Source: Acanthosepion lycidas
Lineage: Eukaryota > Mollusca > Cephalopoda > Sepiida > Sepiidae
DNA length: 64,000 nt
Direction: 5' to 3'
Assembly (NCBI GenBank): GCA_963932145.1
Contig: OZ010586.1
Coordinates: 51,786,169 to 51,850,168, forward strand
Position numbers and translations under genes: made by a program. The first letter of the stretch is position 1. Every line of letters begins with the position of its first letter. Under the pieces are notes generated by a model. That model worked only from the letters and a program-made list of their open reading frames with translations. It did not search any database and had not been told where the DNA came from. Positions 31,842-43,944 of this stretch are shown here, piece after piece.

Positions 31842-32215
31842 ATTATTTACATTTCGACTATTGACTTCATCTTTATTATTACATTTTGTCTGTTGTGGCC
31901 TCCACCCTTCATCAGGTTTATATCATTCTGGGTAACTTATAGGGAATTCTGGATTGAACCCTTTATTTAATCACTAGGCATAGTGAATTAAAGCAGTGGA
32001 TCATGAATTTGGTAAACTAGTAATTGTGAGTTCAATCCCAGAGTCAGATAGTATATACTTGACTCATGGAAACAAGTGGGCAATAAATGAGCAGTACTAA
32101 AAATAAGAACTAGATGAGATATCCCTAGACATGGGCAGTGGAACAAGAACAGTCTACCCCTGTAGTTTAAATAAAGTGTTCAGTTCTGAATTCCCAATAA
32201 GTTACCAAGATTGAT
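31842..32215 (+). mobile_element. TIR/tRNA-like repeat family, right end missing
   Basis: It begins TTATTTACATTTCGACTATT and GACTTCATCTTTATTATT. Inside are TTGTGAGTTCAATCCCAGAG (B-box-like), GGAACAAGAACAGTCTACCC and TAAATAAAGTGTTCAGTTC, as in 17521-17892 and 53974-54335. Confidence 0.6.
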
Positions 32216-32509
32216 TCTGCAAAATTTTGTTCTTGCATCTCTTTGAATGTTTAGCCTTCAGTTTACTAATGGATCCAATGGACTATAATTTTTTTCAAAA
32301 CTAATTTTTTTCACTCTTATAGTTATTCTATCTGAATTATTTTTTGTGGGTTTTATTTTTTTCTTCATTTTGTATCATATACATAAAGGAAATAAATTTA
32401 GAACAAAAATTAAAATTTTTGTGGGTGACTTTTCCACCTATTACCAAGTGGATCCATTGGACCCATGGTTGAAATTTTTAATTAAATAAAAAATATCATC
32501 CATTCTAAA

Positions 32510-32945
32510 TAGGTGACATTTCTTTTTCTCATATTGATAATGAATGTGATAATGTCAGCATTACTTGTTCAGAATCGGATGAAATGAATGATGATAACAA
32601 ACCTAACAAAAATGATTCTTCAAATGCCTCAATGATGAATGAAAAGTATTATTTGAAGGATAAGTCTGAAATTTAGTTTTCTAAACTAATTGAAAGGGCA
32701 CAAGGAAGGAACTCCATCCTACAATGTCTTATATCTAAAGCCTGGACCTCCACATTTTGCAAGAATATCCTGTGATTCAGCTTTTTTCATTCATGAAACT
32801 AAATATTCTGGTGATAATCCAAAAATGGACAAATGCTGAAGAAATTCAGGTCTTGATGGTATTGATGTAATTAGAAACTCTAGTAAGCAATACACTGCCA
32901 GTAACCATCCAATGGGAGAAAGAAAAAAAGATGCATCTTGTGTTC
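32510..32945 (+). pseudogene. piggyBac-type transposase N-terminal fragment
   Basis: An acidic, Asn-rich stretch (SHIDNECDNVSITCSESDEM) is followed by MNEKYYLKDKSEI. Across frames come RAQGRNSILQ, KPGPPHFARIS and CDSAFFIHETKYSGDN. The order acidic region, GRN...N, PGP then FxxHE/FIxDE resembles piggyBac/PGBD proteins. It is 3'-truncated and broken by stops. Confidence 0.55.
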
Positions 32946-33014
32946 AGGGTCAGTGCTAGGGTCTCAGGCCCAAACACTGAAACTTTGATATGGGGCCCTC
33001 ATCTCTACTATATA

Positions 33015-33060
33015 TCTATTTCCCAACCTGGGGGCCACAACCCCTTGAAAGAAAATTGGG
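33015..33060 (+). mobile_element. hAT-type terminal motif
   Basis: TTCCCAACCTGGGGGCCACAA then CCCC resembles the TIR of many hAT elements (CAG-GTTCCCAACCTGGGGGTCGC). No partner end was found. Confidence 0.4.
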
Positions 33061-33336
33061 AGTAGAAGGGCAGTGCTTTTTTAAATTACCAGAAATCATC
33101 CAATTTTAAATTACCAGAAATCATCCAATTATCCAATTTAAATTAAAATTTCAGTTCATATTCATTATTTACTTTTATAATGAATAGGTTGTTTTATTTT
33201 TTTTTAAATCTGAGGAAATGTTATTTCTTTGTAATAACCACCAATATTTTCATGACTAAATTTTACTTAAAAAAAATGTTTAAGTCACAAATTTTGACAT
33301 TTTCATAAAGATTAATCATTGATGCATCTCAACTGA

Positions 33337-33402
33337 AAAAAAAAGTTTTTAAAAGATTCTGATACATGAAAATGTATCAGAATCTTTTAAAAACTTTTTT
33401 TT
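33337..33402. repeat. 66-bp palindrome
   Basis: Arms AAAAGTTTTTAAAAGATTCT plus GATACAT and their exact complement around a GAAA-type loop (33368-33371). Confidence 0.85.
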
Positions 33403-33559
33403 AAAATTTGTTTTAAAAATTTGTTTTAAAAATTTTTCATGTGTTTTTTATTTTTTAAGCAATCATTTTCTCAGTTTTTTCTTTCTAGAAATGTAAACAA
33501 ATAGGGACTAGAAATTTTATTTTAAATACTAGCTGTGGACTTCTGTTTAGTATTACCAT

Positions 33560-33597
33560 TATTAAAAAAAATCAAAAAAAAATCAAAAAAAAATCAG
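33560..33597. repeat. Short tandem AATCAAAAAA
   Basis: Three units of a 10-base A-rich motif. Confidence 0.8.
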
Positions 33598-35344
33598 AGA
33601 TCTTCCTTAGTGGATGATTTCGGAATAAAAATGATTTTACCGAGATATTACCCTCTTCATTGATTTAAAAGAAATATTCAGAAAGAAAATTACAATTTAA
33701 AAAAATAAGCAGTACTGAAATTAGCACTTCTGTATCCTCTGCCCCCACCCCCTCCCCAGTATGCATGGGGCTCCCAGACAGTTGAGAGATTTGGGATTAG
33801 TAAGCACCAGCCCTGTCAGTTATTATATTTGATGATTGACAATATAACTTAAGTAGAAAAAAAGTACAAAAAATAAAAAACACTGCTGAAACTAGCCCTT
33901 TTGGGGCTCCAATCTCATCAGGAGTTCCTGCATAGTATGTACTGCACTGGCCATACAGATACACAATGTATATTATTAGTTGATGACTGACAATATAACA
34001 GCAGTTTAAATATAATTTTAAAAATGGCAGATGGCCATAAGAGAGTGCTGAGAAAAAGATGGCAGAGGCCACAATGGGACCCAAAAAGAATGAGAAGTGT
34101 TGGCAGTTTCAGTGGGTAAGATGCATCAGTCCTGCTCGTGTCATCCTAAAATGGATAGAAAAATGCAAACTATCATATTTGCCAAATTCATATCTGTCAA
34201 AGCCATTTGAATGTATTCTGTGCAAAATTCAGCCATGAATTGGGATTTTTAAAAAAATGCAATATGAATTAAGTCTATAATTTCAAACTAAATACAAAAA
34301 TGTATTGTAATTTTTCTGTTTCAATGAATAAATTCTGAATAAAATTGTTATTTCTTTGTCCATCTATAATTATACATACCTGATATCATCAAAAAATGCA
34401 AAAAGTTTGAATAGTTTAAAAAAACGTAGAAATGGCTCCACTGGAAGTCAGTTTTCTTGGTAGACGAAGGGTTAATACATTAATGAGGATCCTGATTGAC
34501 ATCTCAATTCATTCTTCACTTTAAATACATTTTCTTTTATATTAATTATCTTAGTGTCTTCATTGAAATGCACAATTGGGGTTTCCTTACTTAATGTATT
34601 TTGCAAGATGGCTGATTGAACAATACATTTCTTCTTTGAATTGAAATAATTAAGATCACTTAAAGGCCATTTAGTAGAATTATTTTTGAGATCTAAGTCT
34701 TTTTTCAGTGTCTCTGTTTCACTCTTTTGTGAGAAAATCAGTTGGATTTTGTTGAATAAAGATATATTTAAAGTTTGTACTTTTCTTCAACTTTCCAAAA
34801 CATTTGATCAATATCTCTTTGTCTATTTTTGGGTTAAATTGATTTTTTCTGAATGTAATGAGAGAATAACCACGGGAACTGATGCGTCTACTGAGATGAT
34901 AGTGTTATTAATTTGAACATGACTATATATGCATATCATAATTTGATCAAACATTTGATAACTAAATAGACTGCAAGTAATTCCAGGGTAGCTAATTTTT
35001 AGGGATTCATTGGCCACCTTAACTTTTGTAAATACTATAAGGTTATTTCTTTTAAACAATATAAGGAAAAAACCATAAGCTCTGTTAGAGACATGACTAA
35101 AAATATACAATTTTGATTGACTGTCTTCATCAATGGCATATCTAGAAAAATAATGGATCAAGTCTGGTTAGGTCTTTTGAAAAAGCAGATCAAATGCTGT
35201 GAAATTATTTTAATCTAACATTTTTGACCACAGATCTCTCAAACGTATTTATCCCTGGTAGTGATGGGTAAACATAAAAACTGTTGATCTTTAAAAGTCT
35301 GGAATAATATTTCTCTTTTCTTTTCTTTTGGTTTTGTAGGAATT
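33598..35344. other. Spacer with unclassified repeats
   Basis: TGATGA(T/C)TGACAATATAAC occurs at about 33830 and about 33983, suggesting a local duplication that includes CAGTTATTATA-like text. Open frames (33797-34084; 34823-35161 minus, 112 codons) have no recognised homology. Confidence 0.4.
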
Positions 35345-35940
35345 AAAGTGGTGTTATGAATAAATTGTCATCTAAATTACACAAAATGAAATTAACACTG
35401 ATATCTCATTTTAACAGATATATTTACCAAAATTACACAAAAATATCTTGAAATACTAAAAAGTAAATTAGTTCAATAAAATTGCCATCAACTTCAACCA
35501 TAGCCTTGAGACAACTTCAGAATCTCCAGCATCTCTTCTGGATGGTTTCCTTGTTTAAGTTGATAAATGCAGCCATAATCTTTGCTTTCACTTCATCTTG
35601 GGTGTTACAAGGAATTTTGTTGGTTTCTCGCTCAACGGTACCCCATACATAATTATCAATGGGGTTGTAGTCTGGAGAGTTACGTGGCCAGATGTTAGGG
35701 GAGATGTGGTCACAGAAATTGTCTGGCAGCCAGAGCTGTGCTCTCCTGCTTTTGTGGTATGGTGCAGAGTTCTGTTGCCAGACATAGGGTCTTCCAGCAG
35801 CTACCCTCTTGGCCTAGGGCAGCACTACCTTCTCAAGACATTTGATATAGGCCCTCTATGTTGAGTCTGAGGCCCTGTGTGAAGATGAATGAGAGCATAA
35901 CATCATCATCACTAAACACCTTTATAATCACCATTCATCA

Positions 35941-37495
35941 TCATCATCCTTCAACCTCCCTATGGTTGGTTAGAACTTCATTGACTATCCCTTTCCACAC
36001 ACTGTTCAGTCCTGTATTGCTGTCCCCAGATCCCCAATGTACAACTCTGAGTCTCAAGCTATGGTGTCTGGGAAAGTCAATTTTTGTGAGAAGACACTTC
36101 CAGAAAGATGTCATATGAATATGGATGAGATGATTTCCCTGTCCGCTCAATGACTGCTCAGCAAACTGTAGTCGTTTTTGCTTGAGCTTAAGTGAGATTT
36201 GTTCTCAGTTCTCCACAGACTGTGTTAAGTGTTACATGGGAGCTCCAACTGATGTTCTGTATTTTTCTTAGTAGATTTGCATATGCTCGATTCAGTGGTT
36301 TTTCAAGATGAACAGATAATGTCTAAGTTTCTGATCTATACAGTAGGTTCCATCAATGTTTGAAAAGTTTTGACTTTTAAGGAGGATGGAAGATTCAAGC
36401 ACCAAATCTTGTCAAGAGCTTTGTGGATGTTGAAGTCTTTTGGGAAATTTATTATGTGATATGTAAGATATTTGAGGTCCTCAACTCTTTTGATGGATGT
36501 ATTATTGAGTGATTTCAACTCGGATAGTTCAGGGGAGGTTGTGATGTATTTTGTCTTACTCTCATTGGAATAGAGACCTACTTAGTTCACTGCTTGCAGC
36601 AAGGATTCTGCATCCTTGATACATTGGGAAATTAATGCATAATCATCAGCAAAGTCAATGTCAGTCAGGCATTGTGGAGGGTACCAACTGCTCTGGTGAA
36701 GTTTCAAAAGGAGTCTTTTTTCCTTCATGTTGTCGTGAGAAATACGCAGAACATCATCCAGAAAAACTATAAACTGAAAAGGAGAATGCTTGCTTTAACT
36801 TCAAAGGAATCAGTCTCACCATCATGCAAAACAACGTTGGCAGTGGTGTTTCTGTACAGAGCTCTAATTGCCTCAACAATTCTGGAGGGTACACCATAGA
36901 GTTGGAGGATTTTGAACATGAGATCTCTGCTGATGGAATCAAATGCCTTGCAAAATCAACAAAACAGATTGTGACCTCTTTGTTGAATTTTTTCATCTCT
37001 TCCAGTATGCAGTGAATGAAGAGGTTTTGGGCAGTTGCTGACCTGCCTCTTCCAAATTCATTCTGGTTCTTGTGAAGGAGTGGATTGATGGTAGGGACAA
37101 TCCTATTTAACAGAAGTTTATTGTAAACTTTTGCTGCAATTGGTATCAGAATTATACCCCTATAGTTTGCCGCATTTGTTAGATTGTTCTTTTTTTGGAA
37201 CAGAGACTATTCTGCCCTTCAGCCAAGCTTGGGAGGGTAGTCTATCTAAGAAGAAAAACACTGATTTTAAACCTTTGCTGCCTTGCGGCCATACCTAATG
37301 ATGGGAAAGTCTTTAGAAGTAAACCCTGAGGACAAATCTGGTGCTGGAGTTTCTAAGACAATCTACAGAAATTCAAATTCCAAGTTGATGTATGGCATGC
37401 GATAATTCACTTCATGGCTTGAAAGAAGTCTTTAGCTTTGGATGGCAGTCTTTCTAGAGATGGTGTCTCGAAAAAAAAAAAACCTGGATGTAGGG
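35941..37495 (-). pseudogene. LINE reverse transcriptase, 3' portion in sense (minus strand)
   Basis: The minus-strand order is LPSQAWLKGRIVSVP (37230), AANYRGIILIPIAAKVYNKL (about 37160-37110), LHKNQNEFGRGRSATAQNLF (about 37060), then TDIDFADDYALIS with the catalytic FADD box at 36642-36653. Next come RVEDLKYLTYHIINFPKDF (36480) and SLKVKTFQTLMEPT (36350), with a decayed tail to about 35945. The 3' end is a (GAT)n stretch at 35935-35950, as in RTE-like LINEs. Numerous stops and frameshifts. Confidence 0.85.
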
Positions 37496-37509
37496 TTGGA
37501 ATCCTACAA

Positions 37510-38225
37510 TTTATATCAGCTACCAAAAGAACTATCATGAACTTTGTCAAAGACCAGCAGAAAACAAGAGCTTCTTTTTTGCACAAAGCAAAATAAAATT
37601 GACATCTTGAACATCCAGGAGTACAGGTACCATCACCCTGACACTGATCTGAATTATAACAACCTTGATCAATACCAATTTATCACTGCCTCAGCCACCA
37701 AAGACTCCAAAATTCCACAGTTGACAGAGTTGGTATACTTCTCTCTCCTAAGGCCTCAGGAAACTTGCTATTTGTTGAAAAAATATCTGATCACATAATT
37801 ATTGCTGAATTCAATAGTAACCCTCAAATCACATTCATTGCTTGTTACCACTCAACTAACAGAAGTGACAAAAAACAAGTAGATGACTTTTACTCCAATC
37901 TGAAATGAGTAACAGAAAGTGTTCGCTCCCACAACTTCCTCAGGTGATTTCAATGGTCAAATAGGGAAGGATGATTCTCTATTCACATATAATAAGGAAA
38001 CTAACCAAAATGGAGGAAAATCTGATAGATTTCGTTCAAGTGTTCCAACTCCAAATTACAAACATGAGGTTCATAAAGCACCCAAACTGTCTGTGAACAT
38101 TCAAACATCCATCTGGACCTCATTCATGAATTGATTACATCCTTGTGAGAAATAAGTGGAAGTCAAGTGTTCGTAATGCCCAGGCATACTCATTCTTTAC
38201 CTTCTTTCAGTTTTAATCATAGAGT
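37510..38225 (+). pseudogene. LINE endonuclease (EEP/APE type), inverted relative to its RT
   Basis: The plus-strand order is TSRKQELLFCTKQNKIDILN and IQEYRYHHPDTDL (37550-37640), then ITFIACYHSTNRSDK (about 37835), GDFNGQIGKDDSLF (37942, with the catalytic GDFN) and DYILVRNKWKSSVRNAQAYS (38130). A degenerate SDHR-VIS-HV-LSLRSSK ending follows. This is the exonuclease-endonuclease-phosphatase domain that precedes RT in LINEs. It lies head-to-head with the RT block, its 5' side facing 37495. Confidence 0.85.
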
Positions 38226-38659
38226 TATTTCCATACATGTCGTTCTTAGCCTAAGGTCATCCAAACCGCCAGTACCAGACCCCATGAAACAATCACCATT
38301 AGACTCCTCCGACTCTTTCTGAATCTTCTGTACTGTCTTCAGACTGACACACAAAAACTCTCAAGTGTTTGTATTGGAGCTTCTGGCGTGAATGCCAAGC
38401 AGTACAGCATGCAGTTTCCAAATTTCTGGCAGAGTGAATTGTGTCATTGTGCTCTTTTGCTTACAGATGGTATCCAACTAAACCTACTGTACTGTGCAGT
38501 TGGCAAAATCAAAAATGCATGCATGAAATTAAAAATATAAAATGGCAACAACTTACCCATTGTACCCTGTATATTATCTTGAGTTGAATATTTATATCCT
38601 AAAACTTTCTTCAGTTAATAACCAGGATCTATAAGTTTATAATTATTTATTTTTCCTAA

Positions 38660-38975
38660 TTTACATAATGTAAATTTGGACTAATGTCTTCATCTTAGTT
38701 GCTATTATTATTTTTTGGTCATTGTGCTCTTTAGTCTTTTTCAGGTGTCTTTTGATCTGGATAACATTCATGTCATTTTTAACTGAACCCTTTATTTAAT
38801 ATACAATATACATTGTTCATTCTTCTGTCAATGAAGGTTACCTGGATAAGCAGAAACCTGAAGAAGGCCAGAGGGTACAATGGCTAAAATATGGTGATAA
38901 TAACAACAAAGATGAAGATATTAGTCTGAATGTAAATGATAGCTTCTCATCTCAGAAATTCAGACAGATATTTGT
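38660..38975. mobile_element. TIR/tRNA-like repeat family, short-core copy
   Basis: The left terminus (ATGTAAATTTGGACTAATGT, CTTCATCTTAGTTGCTATTA) is mirrored on the right by ACAACAAAGATGAAGATATT and AGTCTGAATGTAAATGATAG. ACCTGAAGAAGGCCAGAGGG is the shared inner block. Confidence 0.6.
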
Positions 38976-38999
38976 TTGAATGTTTCCCAACTTGTTCCA

Positions 39000-39880
39000 T
39001 GATCTAACACCCTTTACATTTGATCATTAGCTTCTATATAAAGATTTGATTTGTAGATCTTTTTTTTAACAGCTTGATACAATCATCATTTGGAATTGTT
39101 TGCAGATTTGAAATAAATAAACTTGGCTGCTTCATTTACAGAAAAATTTCCCTGAGAATTTAAAGAAGAATGAAAATCAATTTTTGTTGTAGTTTGTTCC
39201 TCAATTTTAATAGGATTATAAGATATCATTAAAGTTAACTTATAACCTTAACAGTTATATGATATCCTTAGAGATATTTTGATCCATCTTTCTCATAATA
39301 ATAAGCTTATAAGATATCCATATGTAATCTGAAAAATTTTCTGGTGCTATTTCAGAACATTCAATAATATTATTATACTCTTGTTTGAATATCTGCAACA
39401 TCTACAAATAAGTTTTTTCCTGTGCAGTCTTGTTAACAAACAATTCTTTTTAAAAACAAAAGAAGCTATTTCATGGTTCAAAGATGTACAATTGATCTTA
39501 TCTCTTATTTTCATTCCAAAGAAGCTTTACATATTAAAAATGATCCTTAAATTCAATGGAATTTTCAAAGTCTTTAATTTTATCAGTATCATAATCATTG
39601 AATTGTTCTTCAGTTAATCATTTGCAACTAAACATCTTATCTATATTCTGTTCCATGGGGCTTTTTATTAAATATTTCTGACAAAAGCTCAAAATTAACT
39701 TCGCTTATGTTCAGTAACAAAATTAACATAAATTGGGAATTATACTGAAAATTGAGACTGCTGTACAAAAGTTATTTACAACATTCATTCTATTTACCTC
39801 AGTGGAAATTATATATAAAGGGCATAAAATATGAAAACTGTTGTGTAAAAAAAAAATGAATAGAAATTTCCAAGCAAACT
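39000..39880. other. AT-rich spacer, nothing recognised
   Basis: TTATAAGATATC-type phrases recur three times (39210-39320). No gene. Confidence 0.5.
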
Positions 39881-39884
39881 GATT

Positions 39885-40111
39885 TATATAAGTAATGAGT
39901 TTTATTAATTTAATAACTTGAATAATACTGTGGTGTTGTCCACAACACTACAAGATCATTCAGGTCTATAAAAAAAAGGGATATAAGCCCTTTTCTTTTT
40001 TTTGCTCTGGGATGTAGTAGTGACAACAACTGGAGTTTTCTCCACGAGGAGAGATTTTCTTTCTCTGGGCAGTTAACTATTTAATTAAAACCCAACCACA
40101 TTGTACATTGT

Positions 40112-40155
<44 letters not shown>

Positions 40156-40375
40156 ACACACCTACACACACTACAGCTAAGCACATACATGATTTTCTTC
40201 TCTCTACCTTTTTTCTTTTTAGCATCTGTATACATGTAAATATAACTTTATCTTTCTCTTCTTTTGTGGTCTTTCTGTAAATATATATGTAAAATTCCTC
40301 CATGTTGAATTCATTAATTTATTTTGAATATTCTCAACTGCATTCATTATAAAGTAGTAAAACCTGCCTCCTATA
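39885..40375 (+). mobile_element. LTR-like repeat (copy 2)
   Basis: TCTATAAAAAAAAGGG, GCTCTGGGATGTAGTAGTG and GAGAGATTTTCTTTCTCTGG, then (CA)n and TTTATTTTGAATATTCTCAA, match 29080-29515 in order. It also has GTGTTGTCCACAACAC, an exact 16-bp palindrome, near 39932. Confidence 0.5.
40114..40161. repeat. (CA)n microsatellite
   Basis: About 24 CA units with one interruption. Confidence 0.95.
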
Positions 40376-40584
40376 ATACTATACCCATAATTCCATGCAG
40401 AGAAATGTTGGTATTTTTTTTATAGAGACTATCTGTAATTTGTAATTTAAAGCTGTAACATTTGATATAACATTTAAAATTAGCAATATTAAAACCAACA
40501 TCAAAAGAATTTTGCTAGGTAACCTGAACATATTTGGAAAGGATAGTAAAATAATCCAGAACAATTACTGGTAGCAAACTGCCT

Positions 40585-41500
40585 GCATACTGACAGAAAA
40601 TGACTTCAGTAAATATACAAAAATAGAAAGGGGCATAAGACAAGATGTATCTTCTCACAAGACTTATTCAACCTTTACCGTTAAGTGATTCTTAAAGAAT
40701 TAGAAGTTCTTCCAGTATTCACTAATGGCAGCCACAATCTTAATAACATTGGATATGCAAATGATATAGCATTGATAGCAGACATAGAAACTACAAGAAC
40801 TTCTACAGAATATAGTGAAGGAAAGCAAGAAGAAAGGACTAAATATCAATTACAAGAAGACTGAATGCATAGTTATTAGCAAAAGGACTGCCCAACATGC
40901 AAATTACAAATTGAAGATACCTAAATGAAACCAGTACAGTGGAAATAGAAATTTTTTACTATGAAAATGTGTTGTTGGTATTTTTACTATAAAAATATAT
41001 TTTTATACTTTCATTGTGTTTTGAGCCCAGTTTGGGGGTTAACTATTTGCCCATAGTTGGGACCCCACTAATAGGTGCTCTCACTGTGGGTCTGTGTGGA
41101 CCTGGGAACAACATACTGCAGGTATGGTTCTATAGGAGGATTCTTAGAATACTATGAACCAAGGATGTGAACAACAATGATGTTTTAGATGAAATGGTAA
41201 AAGGAGGACCATATACTTAACATCAGAAAGAGAGATTTGAAATTTCTAGGGCACATAATAAGGAAAAGAGAGTTTGGAAAATTTGGTACTCACTGGAGAT
41301 ATTGAAGGCAAGATGGACAGAGGAAAACAGTGTATAAACTATCTAGCAGGCTCTAGTAAATGAATAGCAGAACAAGTTTAAGAGAGATAACAAAAAGACA
41401 AAATTTATTAACAGCTACAAAGGACAGGAAATCGTGGAGAGCCATGATTGGCAACATCCTAAAGGAACACACTACATAGAAGCATTTATTAGAACAGACA
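40585..41500 (+). pseudogene. LINE ORF2 C-terminal relic with decayed YADD box
   Basis: The translation over frames gives FSKYTKIERGIRQDV, IGYANDIALIAD (YADD changed to YAND, about 40751), KESKKKGLNINYKKTEC and, after a 170-bp insert (40945-41115), RRILRIL and EIVESHDWQHPKGTHYI-like text (41420-41480). This is the same family as 45970-47110. Confidence 0.75.
40945..41115 (+). repeat. Dispersed inverted repeat, left copy
   Basis: ATTTTTACTATAAAAATATA, GAGCCCAGTTTGGGGGTTAA, CTATTTGCCCATAGTTGGGA and GTGGACCTGGGAACAACA recur inverted at 42760-42925. It interrupts the LINE at 40585-41500. Confidence 0.75.
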
Positions 41501-41739
41501 ATTATACTAAGTTACCAAAAGCAAGCTCAATGTCCAAAATGATGTCATTACGTTTTTTTATGCAGAGAAACCCAAAAGGTTATAATATCATACTAAGTTT
41601 AATTTTTGAACTGCCACCTTCTTAATACCCATAGACACCTGTAGACACCTATACACTAGATGTTGTTACTGTGATTTCTGTAGCAAGAAGGCTGGTTATG
41701 GGTTGGAGTTACAATCACCCATGCCCAACTTGTTTTGAA

Positions 41740-41910
41740 TTCAGTTGTTCTTTACCTAAACTGGTTGCCAACCAAGGCTAGAGAGCCCATTTTGCCTTAT
41801 TATTTGACCCATAAATGGAGGGGAAAAGGGATGGATTCATACCATTTCCCATTGATGGAATTCGAACTCTGACTGCCAATTCTACTTTTCTATTATCACT
41901 GGAAATATCT
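41740..41910 (-). mobile_element. Cephalopod-type SINE, partial
   Basis: CTGGTTGCCAACCAAGG, CCATAAATGGAGGGGAAAAG and TTGATGGAATTCGAACTC-like text are the reverse of the 31151 family. Confidence 0.6.
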
Positions 41911-42112
41911 AAATTTCCATTTACCTCCAGATGCAGAAATAGGCCGTATGAAAAGTTGACAAACATGAGGGAAAACAGCAAGTAATCAACTTTGGGTGAA
42001 TGGATGACTGAACATGGAGAAAGAGGGATGGTAAAGGGTAAAACGTTACTTAGAGCAACAAAAGAGAGGAAGTTGGGGACATAAAAGAAGATACTGAATA
42101 TCTATCCTTAGG

Positions 42113-42410
42113 GATGTGCAGTGTGATGTAATGGATAAGTAATGAAAAATCTGAGAGCCAAGTTTGAATTCCACCCATTACTATCACTTACATACAAATA
42201 CCCTGGGGGAAGGTATCAATCCATCTCTTCTCCTCCCAGCTATGGGTTTAATACCAGGACAGACTAGATTCTATACCCTTGGGTGGCAACCAGTCTATTG
42301 CAGAAATAAACAGCAACCTACAGTGCAAAAATATCCTACCTAGTCAATCATGAATCAAAAGAGACATGATCACCCAGGCATGTATCACTTAACTGACTGA
42401 TTTTTAAGCA
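42113..42410 (+). mobile_element. Cephalopod-type SINE, near full length
   Basis: The head is GTGTGATGTAATGGATAAG, the B-box-like text AAGTTTGAATTCC, the body CAAATACCCTGGGGGAAGGT, CTCCTCCCAGCTATGGG and GGTGGCAACCAGTCTATTGC, and the tail GACATGATCACCCAGGC. Confidence 0.75.
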
Positions 42411-42759
42411 TATATTAGAAGAGGTGGGGGATTTTCACTTGTATCAACTTGATCATATTTACAACACCAGTTACTAATATGACCATTTAAATTTACATAT
42501 TCAACATTTATAAGTAAAATATTTTGTCTTTACCTAAACAACCATTACTAGGCTTAGAGCAGAAGTTATACTATTTAAGATCCTTATATCTAGTTTTAGT
42601 TGCCTCATGAAAGCAATATTTGGTAAAATTGAATGTCTGTGAACATTACAGAAATTACAAGACAATTTGGTGTCCTGGGTATGACGATAAACTAAATCCA
42701 GCTTGCAAGGCCTCTGATTGGAGGTTTTGAAGAGCATGGAACCACTTTTTAATTGCTGT

Positions 42760-42925
42760 TGTTCCCAGGTCCACACTGACCCACAGTGAGAGCACCTGTT
42801 AGGGGGCGGGGATCCCAACTATGGGCAAATAGTTAACCCCCAAACTGGGCTCAAAACACAAGGAAAGTATAAAAATATATTTTTATAGTAAAAATACCAA
42901 CAACACATTTTCATAGTAAAAAAAA
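42760..42925 (-). repeat. Dispersed inverted repeat, right copy
   Basis: The reverse complement of 40945-41115 at high similarity. It includes TTGTTCCCAGGTCCACACTG and GGGCAAATAGTTAACCCCCA. Confidence 0.75.
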
Positions 42926-43189
42926 TTACCAACAATACATTTTTGTAAAAGAAATTACTAATTCGCCCAATAAAATTAAATTTTGGCATTAAATGACCCA
43001 TAAAGAGTTGACATGCTGCTAAAAAAACATTTATTTTGTTTTACTTTTATTTTTGCCTTTTTGGTTTATATTTTATATTTTGCCTTTTTGGTTTTCAACA
43101 AAGTAATTTCAATTCTACAAAATAATTTAATTTTCTAGAAATAAAATTTGCTAGGCTTTTTTTATTTTTAATACCATGTTCTTTCTTAT

Positions 43190-43905
43190 AACTTGTTATC
43201 ATTAATGGCCAGGCCTCTGAGGCACATGAGATCAATGCTAGCATCCTCCAAGGCTCTCTCTTTTGTCTTACCATCTTTCTGCCTTACATATACCAAAGAA
43301 CACTCTCAGTAAATATATATGCAGACAATACCAGAGTGTATGGGTGCACATCCAAATATCTTGATGACTAGTGACTGGCAGCTGATCTCTCTTCTGACCT
43401 AACTCTCACTGCTCAATGTGGGAAGGTTGTTTGGCTGGTATCATTCAATACACCCAAAATTAAACTAGTAACATTTCATCACCACTGAACCAACTCTAAA
43501 CCTACTTCAATCCTAGTGAGTGGTCATACCTTCAAGGAGGCTCCTTCCTTGATCGCATACTATGTCTAAAACTCACTTCCATCAAGGGGAATAAGTATAT
43601 TTGTATCATCAAAAAATATACTGCAATAATGACAGGTTCATTGTATTGCTCCAGAGAATACCTAACTCCTGCTACTATGCTCTGTCTTTACATATCAGAC
43701 CAAGAATGGAGTCTTGTTGTCATATCTAGGCTGGTGCTACCCAATCCTCACTGTTCGACTGTGACAGAGTTCAAATGTGATTATGTGTCCCTGTGGGTGA
43801 TTAAATATTCTCCACCCAGCAACCCTTATCCCACAGACAAAACATGCCAGACTTTAACTACAGTATCTCTATTACTATAGCAGATGTTTAAACAAGCTGC
43901 ATTCT
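43190..43905 (+). mobile_element. LINE RT relic, CR1/jockey-like, first of two tandem parts
   Basis: Reads ILQGSLFCLTIFLPYIYQRT, VNIYADNTRVYGCTSK (YADD changed to YADN, about 43315), TPKIKLVTFHH and SLYCSREYLTPATMLCLYIS. The last is the LYRSRKYLTPxxILYLYKSQIRP block also present in the following copy. Confidence 0.7.
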
Positions 43906-43944
43906 TGGAAAGGTTTTATTTGTCTATAAGATACAACTCAAATG

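Larger units (their letters stand above)
35345..38569 (-). mobile_element. mariner-like element M2, split by a LINE
   Basis: The 3' part is 35345-35940: 3' flank, then NLNKETIQKRC, NKIPCNTQDEVKA, PIDNYVWGTVERE and NSAPYHKSRRAQL, read antisense. The 5' part is 38300-38569, with LYCLAFTPEAPIQ antisense and a TIR ending TACCCTG before TA at 38570-38571. In copy M1 the two parts are contiguous at TCTAATGGTGATTA. Here they are separated by about 2.36 kb that is entirely LINE. The transposase is broken in both parts. Confidence 0.78.

Noticed and set aside
34823-35161. 112-codon minus frame as a second piggyBac piece
   Set aside because: I could not match it to conserved piggyBac blocks, and it lies in the wrong orientation relative to 32510-32945.
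41434-41625. 63-codon plus frame as a gene
   Set aside because: The start (ESHDWQHPKGTHYIEA) is the LINE ORF2 C-terminal tail; the rest is unrelated AT-rich sequence.
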